A DNA stretch of 58,899 nucleotides, from positions 1-58,899 of the forward strand of contig JAZSFK010000019.1 of NCBI GenBank assembly GCA_045532175.1. Reading direction: 5' to 3'. Positions 52,469 to 58,899 of the stretch are shown in pieces. Positions within the stretch are counted from its first letter, which is position 1. Each line of letters starts with the position of its first letter. The notes beneath the pieces were generated by a model. The model was given only the letters and a program-made list of their open reading frames with translations, was not told where the DNA came from and did no database searches. This DNA comes from Fimenecus sp045532175 (GTDB lineage Bacteria > Bacillota > Clostridia > Oscillospirales > Acutalibacteraceae). The position numbers were made by a program, and so were the translations under genes.

Positions 52469-55400
52469 ATGGAAAAGAAACCATTTGAAGCAATTAAAAT
52501 CGGTCTTGCCTCTCCTGACCAGATAAGAGAATGGTCTTATGGCGAGGTTAAAAAGCCTGAAACTATAAATTACCGTACACTCAAGCCCGAGAAAGACGGA
52601 CTTTACTGCGAAAGAATTTTCGGACCACAGAAAGACCTTGAATGTCATTGTGGTAAGTATAAGAAAATCCGATATAAGGGCAAGGTTTGTGAACGTTGTG
52701 GCGTAGAAGTTACTAGAAAAGAAGTACGTCGTGAAAGAATGGGTCATATTGAACTCGTTTCTCCTGTGTCTCATATCTGGTATTTCAAGGGTATCCCGTC
52801 AAGAATGGGTCTTATGCTTGACTTATCTCCACGCGACCTTGAAAAGGTACTTTATTTTGCAAAGTACATCGTTACAGACCCGGGTGATACAGAACTTGAA
52901 AAGAATCAGATTCTCACAGAAAAAGAGTATGCTGATTATGTAGAAAAATATGATGATGCATTTAAGGCATCAATGGGTGCAGAGGCTATTAAGGAGCTTC
53001 TTCAGGAAATCGATGTTGATGCTCTTTGCGCAGCGCTTCGTGAAGAACTTAAAGATGCAACAGGACAGAAGAGAACAAGAATTCTCAAACGTCTTGAGGT
53101 TGCTGAAGCATTCAAGCAGTCAGGCAACCGTCCTGAATGGATGATTATGGATGTAATTCCTGTTATTCCGCCTGATATCCGTCCTATGGTTCAACTTGAC
53201 GGTGGCAGATTTGCAACATCAGACCTTAATGACCTTTACAGACGTGTTATTAACAGAAACAACCGTCTTAAGAGACTTTTAGAGCTTAATGCTCCTGACA
53301 TTATCGTTCGTAACGAAAAGAGAATGCTTCAGGAGGCTGTTGACGCACTTATCGATAACGGTCGTCGTGGCAGACCTGTTACAGGTCCTAACAACAGAGC
53401 ACTTAAATCTCTTTCAGACATGCTTAAAGGTAAGCAGGGACGTTTCCGTCAGAACCTTCTTGGTAAGCGTGTTGACTATTCAGGTCGTTCAGTTATCGTT
53501 GTTGGTCCTGAACTTAAACTTTATCAGTGTGGTCTTCCCAAGGAAATGGCACTTGAACTCTTTAAGCCATTTGTTATGAAAAACCTTGTTGAAACAGGTG
53601 TTTCTAACAATATGAAATCTGCAAAGAAGATGGTAGAAAGAGCAAGAACAGAGGTTTGGGATTCACTTGAAAAGGTAATCAAAGACCATCCTGTTATGCT
53701 TAACCGTGCTCCTACACTTCACAGACTTGGTATTCAGGCATTTGAGCCTGTCCTTGTTGAAGGTAGAGCAATTAAACTTCACCCACTCGTTTGTACAGCT
53801 TTCAACGCTGACTTCGACGGTGACCAGATGGCTGTTCACGTACCTCTTTCAGCAGAGGCACAGGCAGAAGCAAGACTTCTTATGCTTGCTGCTAACAACC
53901 TTCTCAAGCCATCAGACGGTAAACCTGTTGCTGTTCCTACACAGGATATGATTCTTGGTTCATACTACCTTACAATGGTTAAGGAAGGCGAACCGGGTGA
54001 AGGCAAGGTATTCCGTGATGTTGATGAAGCTATTATGGCTTATGATGAAGGCGACATCACACTCCATGCAAAAATTAAGATTCGTATGACTAAAGAAGTT
54101 GAAGGCGAGATGGTAACAAAACTCGTTGAAACAACACTTGGTCGTGTAATTTTCAATAATCCTATTCCGCAGGATTTGGGCTTCGTTGACAGAACTGACC
54201 CTGCAAACGCATTTATGCTTGAGGTTGACTTCCTTGTTAAGAAGGGAGGACTCGGTAAGATTATTGATAAATGTATCAAGGTTCACGGCGTAACTGTTGC
54301 TGCTGAAATGCTTGATAAGATTAAGGCTCAGGGTCTTAAATATTCAACAAAGAGTGGTATTACCGTTGCTGTTTGTGACGCAATTATCCCTGAATCAAAG
54401 AAGGGCTTACTTGCTTCAGCAGAGGAACAGGTTGACGTTATCACTGATTACTACAATATGGGTCTTTATAGTGCCGAGGAACGTTCAAGAGCAGTTATCA
54501 AGGTTTGGGAAGAAACAACAAATGCAGTTTCTTCAGGTATCCTTGAAGGACTTGGTGAAACAAACCCAATCTATATGATGGTTGACTCAGGTGCCCGTGG
54601 TTCTAAGGCTCAGCTTCGTCAGCTTGCAGGTATGCGTGGTCTTATTGCCAATACTGCAGGTAAAACAATCGAAGTTCCGATTCGTGCTAACTACCGTGAA
54701 GGTCTTAATGTTCTCGAATACTTCATTTCTTCCCGTGGTGCTCGTAAAGGTCTTGCCGATACAGCTCTTCGTACTGCTGACTCAGGTTACCTTACACGTC
54801 GTCTTGTTGACGTTTCACAGGATGTTATTATCCGTGAGGAAGATTGCCACTGTCATGACGGTATCGAGGTTTACGACATTACTGACGGTAAGGAAATGAT
54901 TGAAAAACTCAGCGAAAGACTTACAGGCAGATACCTCCTTGAGGATTTCTGTGATGCAGAGGGTAACCTTGTTGCATCTAAGGATGAAATGCTTACAGAG
55001 GAAAAAGCACAGGTTGTTGCTGATATGGTCAATGCAAGAGAAAATCCTGACGACCGCAGAATTAAGATTCGTTCACTCCTTACTTGTGATGCTGAACACG
55101 GTGTATGTATCAAGTGCTACGGTGCTAACCTTGCAACAGGTACTCCTGTTACTGTTGGTGAAGCAGTTGGTATTATCGCTGCTCAGTCAATCGGTGAACC
55201 CGGTACACAGCTTACTATGAGAACCTTCCATACCGGTGGTGTTGCATCAAGCCAGGATATCACACAGGGTCTTCCTCGTGTTGAAGAATTGTTTGAAGCA
55301 AGAAAACCAAAGGTTCTTGCAATCCTTTCAGAAATCGACGGTGTTCTTTCATTCCGTGAAATCAAGGGTAACGAGCATATTGTTATTACTGACCACGAAA

Positions 55401-56041
55401 ACGGCGATGAACGTGCATATATGATTCCTTATGGTTTCCATAAGACATTCAACTCCGAAACAGATGAAAACGGTAACCCAATCTTCGTTAAGAAGGGTAC
55501 TCCTCTTACAGATGGTGCACCAAATCCAAACGATATTCTTGCAATTCTTGGTGTTGATGCTGTTCATGACTACTTGATTAAGGAAGTTCAGAGAACATAT
55601 CGTAACCAAGGTGTTGATATCAACGATAAGCATATTGAGGTTATTGTTCGTCAGATGATGAGAAAACTTAAAGTTGCTGAGGCAGGTACAACAGACCTTC
55701 TTCCGGGTGCAACAACTGATAAACGTGAGTTTGCACAGGCAAATGAAGCAGCACGTCTTCGTGCAGAGGAATCAGGCGATTTGTTTGTTCCTGCAACTTG
55801 CACACCTGTTCTTCTTGGTATAACAAAGGCATCACTTGCAACTGACTCCTTCTTGTCAGCAGCATCATTCCAGGAAACAACAAGAGTTCTTACTGATGCA
55901 GCTATTAAGGGTAAGATTGACCCACTTATGGGACTTAAGGAGAATGTTATTATCGGTAAGCTTCTTCCATCCGGTACAGGTATGAAGTGCTATTCCGAGG
56001 CAGAACTTAAAAAATCAATTTCAGACGTTGTAGCTGAATAA
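52469..56041 (+). CDS. rpoC: DNA-directed RNA polymerase subunit beta'
   Basis: 1190 residues, complete. The N-terminal zinc finger reads CHCGKYKKIRYKGKVCERCG. The catalytic metal loop NADFDGDQMAVH carries the three aspartates that bind Mg2+. Also present are the bridge helix and trigger loop region, the second zinc site with LTCDAEHGVCIKCYG, and the closing block GKLLPSGTGMK. It pairs with RpoB in the polymerase core. The ribosome site AAAGGAAGAAGGG precedes the ATG. A strong terminator follows at 56054. Confidence 0.98.
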   Translation: MEKKPFEAIKIGLASPDQIREWSYGEVKKPETINYRTLKPEKDGLYCERIFGPQKDLECHCGKYKKIRYKGKVCERCGVEVTRKEVRRERMGHIELVSPVSHIWYFKGIPSRMGLMLDLSPRDLEKVLYFAKYIVTDPGDTELEKNQILTEKEYADYVEKYDDAFKASMGAEAIKELLQEIDVDALCAALREELKDATGQKRTRILKRLEVAEAFKQSGNRPEWMIMDVIPVIPPDIRPMVQLDGGRFATSDLNDLYRRVINRNNRLKRLLELNAPDIIVRNEKRMLQEAVDALIDNGRRGRPVTGPNNRALKSLSDMLKGKQGRFRQNLLGKRVDYSGRSVIVVGPELKLYQCGLPKEMALELFKPFVMKNLVETGVSNNMKSAKKMVERARTEVWDSLEKVIKDHPVMLNRAPTLHRLGIQAFEPVLVEGRAIKLHPLVCTAFNADFDGDQMAVHVPLSAEAQAEARLLMLAANNLLKPSDGKPVAVPTQDMILGSYYLTMVKEGEPGEGKVFRDVDEAIMAYDEGDITLHAKIKIRMTKEVEGEMVTKLVETTLGRVIFNNPIPQDLGFVDRTDPANAFMLEVDFLVKKGGLGKIIDKCIKVHGVTVAAEMLDKIKAQGLKYSTKSGITVAVCDAIIPESKKGLLASAEEQVDVITDYYNMGLYSAEERSRAVIKVWEETTNAVSSGILEGLGETNPIYMMVDSGARGSKAQLRQLAGMRGLIANTAGKTIEVPIRANYREGLNVLEYFISSRGARKGLADTALRTADSGYLTRRLVDVSQDVIIREEDCHCHDGIEVYDITDGKEMIEKLSERLTGRYLLEDFCDAEGNLVASKDEMLTEEKAQVVADMVNARENPDDRRIKIRSLLTCDAEHGVCIKCYGANLATGTPVTVGEAVGIIAAQSIGEPGTQLTMRTFHTGGVASSQDITQGLPRVEELFEARKPKVLAILSEIDGVLSFREIKGNEHIVITDHENGDERAYMIPYGFHKTFNSETDENGNPIFVKKGTPLTDGAPNPNDILAILGVDAVHDYLIKEVQRTYRNQGVDINDKHIEVIVRQMMRKLKVAEAGTTDLLPGATTDKREFAQANEAARLRAEESGDLFVPATCTPVLLGITKASLATDSFLSAASFQETTRVLTDAAIKGKIDPLMGLKENVIIGKLLPSGTGMKCYSEAELKKSISDVVAE

Positions 56042-56053
56042 AAAACCTTAATT

Positions 56054-56081
56054 GAGGACTGAGAAATCAGTCCTCTTTTTT
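56054..56081 (+). terminator. Intrinsic terminator after rpoC
   Basis: GAGGACTGA and TCAGTCCTC form a 9-bp stem with a four-base loop, then TTTTTT. Confidence 0.9.
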
Positions 56082-56301
56082 ATAGAAAAAATATTATAAT
56101 CGAATGGATATTCCGGTATATTTGCTTTCAGTATTTATTTTAAACATTGATTCTAGACAGTAAGAATTATAGTAAAATAGTGTACGGTACTATATGAAAC
56201 TGGTTCAGGCTTGAGAAAACACTCAAGTAAACCTTGATTTGTCTGTTTGTGGCTTAATTCACAAGTGGAAATTTAAATGCACATTGACATTTATTTTTTT
56301 A
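56082..56301. other. Intergenic stretch without a gene
   Basis: No open frame with a ribosome site was seen. It contains CTTGAG-N6-CTCAAG (56210-56227), a short inverted repeat ahead of the GH30 promoter, and a near-palindromic GTACGGTAC (56182-56190). Confidence 0.5.
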
Positions 56302-56330
56302 TTTACATATCTGATTTGTACTGATATAAT
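56302..56330 (+). promoter_or_regulatory. Promoter of the GH30-GH43 operon
   Basis: TTTACA (56302-56307), 17 bases, TATAAT (56325-56330), 34 bases ahead of the GH30 start. Confidence 0.7.
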
Positions 56331-56363
56331 TAAAACAAGATTTTTCATAAAGTGGGGATTATT

Positions 56364-57731
56364 ATGAAAATAGATTTAAGGGAAACTAAAAAATTACAAA
56401 CACTCAAGGGTTGGGGTACATCTGCTTGCTGGTGGAGTCAGTATTGTGCTGATGAAAAGGTTGCTGACGAAATTGCGGAACTTTTATACGGTGATAGTGG
56501 TCTTGGACTTAATATTTATCGTTACAATATCGGCGGTGGCACAGACGTTAACAATTGTCGTGTAACAAATCCTTGGCGTGTAACTGAAAGTTTTTATAAA
56601 TATGACCGTGAGAATGCAACAGGAGAATATGATTTTACAGCTGATAAAACTGCAATCACGATGATGAAAAAGTGTCTGGATAAGGGGAATGTTGATACTC
56701 TTATCGTCTTTGCAAACTCTCCCCATTATTCACTTACCTCGACGGGACAGGCATCGGGTAGTTTAATCAACCATACTTGCAACCTGCCAATGTCAAATTA
56801 CAGAAAATTTGCCGATTATTTCTTAACCTGTACACAAGCACTTATTGATATGGGATTTCCTGTTAAATATGTCAGCCCTATAAATGAACCGCAATGGAAA
56901 TGGGGTGGCAGCTATGTCTGGCAGGAGGGATGTCACTACGAAACTGAAGAAATGGTGGCTGTTTACCATATCTTTGCTGAAGAAATTATCAAAAGAGGTA
57001 TGGACGTTAAACTTTATGGCCCTGAAACCGGAGAAATGATGGGACTTACTCCTGAATACATAAGGGCAATTATTCAGGACGAAGCAATTATGAAAGTAAT
57101 GGATATTTTTGCCTACCATTCCTACCACGATGACAATAATCCGGAGGTTCGTCTTGAATTTAAAAAGGAGATTGTTGAAAAATATCCTCAATTCCGTTTC
57201 GATATGAGTGAATGGTGCGAATTACCTAACAAGAGCCACACGAGAAATTTCAAGGGAGCTTTGATTACTGCACGAATTATTGGTCAAGATTTAATCTATG
57301 CAGGTGCAGAAAGCTGGACTTCATGGGTTGCTGTAAATCAGTTTTCAATTAAAGAAGACGGTAACGATTATTCCGACGCAACAATCACTGCAACAAATGA
57401 TTTTAGTGAATGGTATGTTGCTCGTCGTTATTGGGGTTTTGCACATTTCGCAAAGTATATTCCTGTAGGCTCTGTTTGTCTTGATAACGGATTCTTCCCT
57501 GATGAAAATAACGATTTTAATGCGTTTTCATTCCTTACACCAAATGGCGAAACCGTGACAGTTGTAGTCAATGAAGGAGAAGAAAGAGAATGTGAAATTC
57601 AAGGGAATTATGCTGAAATGAAGATAATCCAGTCCGTTGATGAGGATTACCTCAACGAGATTTATAATGGCAATTTTAAAGAGAAAATTACAGTTAAGAA
57701 AAACAGTATTTTAACCGTAATTTGTAAGTAG
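56364..57731 (+). CDS. Glycoside hydrolase family 30 enzyme
   Basis: 455 residues in the GH30 clan-A pattern: a TIM barrel starting GWGTSACWWSQY and YRYNIGGGTD, with acid/base Glu175 in SPINEPQW and nucleophile Glu283 in FDMSEWCEL, followed by a C-terminal beta domain. The YNIGGG block recalls endo-beta-1,6-galactanases of GH30, which cut the side chains of type II arabinogalactan; glucuronoxylanase or beta-glucosidase activity cannot be excluded. There is no signal peptide, so it acts inside the cell. The start ATG (56364) follows GTGGGG. GH43 begins 13 bases after its stop. Confidence 0.85.
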   Translation: MKIDLRETKKLQTLKGWGTSACWWSQYCADEKVADEIAELLYGDSGLGLNIYRYNIGGGTDVNNCRVTNPWRVTESFYKYDRENATGEYDFTADKTAITMMKKCLDKGNVDTLIVFANSPHYSLTSTGQASGSLINHTCNLPMSNYRKFADYFLTCTQALIDMGFPVKYVSPINEPQWKWGGSYVWQEGCHYETEEMVAVYHIFAEEIIKRGMDVKLYGPETGEMMGLTPEYIRAIIQDEAIMKVMDIFAYHSYHDDNNPEVRLEFKKEIVEKYPQFRFDMSEWCELPNKSHTRNFKGALITARIIGQDLIYAGAESWTSWVAVNQFSIKEDGNDYSDATITATNDFSEWYVARRYWGFAHFAKYIPVGSVCLDNGFFPDENNDFNAFSFLTPNGETVTVVVNEGEERECEIQGNYAEMKIIQSVDEDYLNEIYNGNFKEKITVKKNSILTVICK

Positions 57732-57744
57732 CAAGGTGAAAAAT

Positions 57745-58713
57745 ATGAATTATCCTAATCCTTTTATTGCTCAACGTGCAGACCCTTATGTTACCAAAGG
57801 ACCTGACGGAAATTACTATTTTACTGCTTCATATCCTGCTTACTTAAATGTTGATGCAGGTTATGACCGCATAGTTTTAAGAAGAAGCAAAACCGTAATT
57901 GGTTTAGCAAATGCAGAAGAGAATACAATCTGGAAGGCACATAATGAAGGTGTTATGTCAAAGCATATCTGGGCACCTGAAATTCACTATATTGCAGGAA
58001 AATGGTATGTTTTCTTTGCGGCAGGAGAAAAGGAAAATGTATGGAATATTCGTCCTTTTGTACTTATGTGTGAGGGGCAGGACCCGATAAATGATAAGTG
58101 GATTGAGATGGGTAAGATGCAACCCTGCAAAGATGATGAACATTCTTTTACAGAGTTTTCCCTTGATATGACTTATTTTGAAAATAATGGTAAACACTAT
58201 CTTATCTGGGCAGAAAAACTTGGAGACTCATCACTATTTATGGCAGAAATTAATCCGCAAGAGCCTTGGAAACTAACAAGCAAGCCAATTCTGCTCACAA
58301 AACCCGAATATGATTGGGAACTTATCCGTCACCGCGTTAACGAAGGTCCTGCAGTGCTTAAAACTGATGACAAAGTTTATGTTTTCTTTTCAGCCTCGGG
58401 CACAGGTGCAGAGTATTGTATGGGTAAACTTTATGCCGATGCAAATGCAGATTTAATGGACATAAATAATTGGACAAAATCTCCCGAACCTGCTTTACAG
58501 ACAAGTGATTTAGTTGACCAGGCAGGTCCGGGACACAACAGCTTTGTCGTTGACGAAAACGGAAATCAGTTAATAGTTTATCATGCAAGACCATTTTCAC
58601 ATTTTGAGAAAAAATGCGGTTCGTACTGCGATGAGCCTCTTTATGACCCATGTCGTCACGCGAGGGTGAAATTTGTAACATTTGACGAAAATGGAGTGCC
58701 GGACCTCAAGTAA
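57745..58713 (+). CDS. Glycoside hydrolase family 43 enzyme (arabinofuranosidase/arabinanase type)
   Basis: 322 residues, a single five-bladed beta-propeller. The catalytic triad is visible: Asp13 (RADPYV, base), Asp141 (SLDMTYF, pKa modulator) and Glu200 (VNEGPAVL, acid). The block MSKHIWAPEIHYIAGKWYVF is typical of the family. The layout without a C-terminal sandwich resembles the subfamily with exo-alpha-L-arabinofuranosidase or exo-arabinanase activity. There is no signal peptide. Together with GH30 upstream it would trim arabinose while GH30 cuts galactan. The start ATG (57745) follows AAGGTG. Confidence 0.88.
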   Translation: MNYPNPFIAQRADPYVTKGPDGNYYFTASYPAYLNVDAGYDRIVLRRSKTVIGLANAEENTIWKAHNEGVMSKHIWAPEIHYIAGKWYVFFAAGEKENVWNIRPFVLMCEGQDPINDKWIEMGKMQPCKDDEHSFTEFSLDMTYFENNGKHYLIWAEKLGDSSLFMAEINPQEPWKLTSKPILLTKPEYDWELIRHRVNEGPAVLKTDDKVYVFFSASGTGAEYCMGKLYADANADLMDINNWTKSPEPALQTSDLVDQAGPGHNSFVVDENGNQLIVYHARPFSHFEKKCGSYCDEPLYDPCRHARVKFVTFDENGVPDLK

Positions 58714-58722
58714 TATTTACTT

Positions 58723-58753
58723 GACAAAAACCTGCATAATAGGATATAATTTA
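58723..58753 (+). promoter_or_regulatory. Promoter of the riboswitch-controlled unit
   Basis: TTGACA and TATAAT (ending near 58750), separated by 18 bases, shortly ahead of the ZTP aptamer. Confidence 0.75.
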
Positions 58754-58766
58754 ATTACAAAATAAA

Positions 58767-58840
58767 GTTTACATAACTGACGGATTTCGTGGACCACCAC
58801 GGGGGAATGTAAACTAAATAAAAAGCCGACCGTCTGGGCA
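58767..58840 (+). ncRNA. ZTP (pfl-type) riboswitch aptamer
   Basis: The features match the ZTP/ZMP aptamer. P1 is GTTTACAT/ATGTAAAC (58767-58774, 58807-58814); inside it are AACTGACGGA, the P2 hairpin CGTGG-ACCA-CCACG and the conserved GGGGGAA; after a linker comes the 3' half GCCGACCGTCTGGGCA. A pseudoknot GACGG (58779-58783) with CCGTC (58830-58834) links the two parts. It senses the folate-stress alarmone ZTP (or ZMP) and turns on purine or one-carbon genes. The regulated gene is beyond the right edge. Confidence 0.9.
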
Positions 58841-58883
58841 ATTCTATTTTGTTTACAAAGTGGGATTGCCCAGTTTTGTTTTT
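58834..58883 (+). terminator. Riboswitch expression-platform terminator
   Basis: CTGGGCAAT (58834-58842) pairs with ATTGCCCAG (58865-58873), followed by TTTTGTTTTT. The 5' arm overlaps the conserved CTGGGCA of the aptamer, so ligand binding and termination exclude each other. Confidence 0.9.
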
Positions 58884-58899
58884 CTGAGCAATTCACAAA

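Overview
The window reads as chromosomal DNA of a low-G+C, Gram-positive anaerobe, most likely a gut member of the Clostridia (Oscillospiraceae/Ruminococcaceae type; this placement is inference). Supporting signs are strong AGGAGG-type ribosome binding sites, TTGACA-17-TATAAT promoters in front of most transcription units, RNase M5, a DUF6472 protein, a FemX-like peptidoglycan enzyme, BspA-like leucine-rich repeats, and many intracellular plant-glycan glycosidases. No prophage, transposase, CRISPR array or rRNA operon was seen.

Layout. 1-2.2 kb (mostly minus): the end of an FAD-dependent phytoene-desaturase-like oxidoreductase, a degraded tRNA-Pro-derived block, an intact tRNA-Pro(UGG), a 39-residue hydrophobic peptide gene with its own promoter and terminator, and a short MGMT-type DNA repair protein. 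2.3-8.1 kb: GH127 (beta-L-arabinofuranosidase type) with exonuclease III, GH36 alpha-galactosidase and a secreted metallophosphatase. 8.2-11.5 kb: a GtrA-like protein, an unknown membrane protein, a FemX-like transferase and a tRNA-Thr/tRNA-Tyr pair. 11.6-16.3 kb: a sugar isomerase-like gene with a frameshift, an amidohydrolase, the wreck of an XRE regulator and a large secreted repeat protein. 16.4-23.2 kb: a housekeeping operon alaS-hinT-comEC-holA-rnmV. 23.3-30.8 kb: acyl-CoA synthetase, flavoprotein, thioredoxin, flavin reductase, XRE regulator with endonuclease III, an unknown membrane protein and a nitroreductase. 30.9-36.3 kb: a zinc-ribbon membrane protein, a heterodimeric ABC exporter and a DUF6472 protein. 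36.4-44 kb: tandem YhhN-like proteins, a GPH sugar symporter, metallophosphoesterases, and threonine ammonia-lyase with RidA. 44-48.4 kb (minus): GH2 beta-galactosidase behind a DUF815 ATPase. 48.4-56 kb: rpoB-rpoC with their own promoter and a structured leader. 56.3-58.7 kb: GH30 and GH43 enzymes. The right edge holds a ZTP riboswitch with its terminator; the gene it controls lies outside the window.

How the genes fit together: GH127, GH36, GH2, GH30 and GH43 all lack signal peptides. With the GPH-type symporter they suggest intracellular breakdown of imported arabinose/galactose-containing oligosaccharides such as arabinogalactan fragments. Threonine ammonia-lyase and RidA form a classic pair in which RidA removes the reactive enamine/imine made by the lyase.

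No clear-cut new defence or mobile system was found. The less ordinary items are the stand-alone 39-residue peptide gene, the rpoBC leader, the XRE gene with an inverted repeat across a divergent promoter, the interrupted tRNA-Pro copy, and several large membrane proteins of no recognised family.
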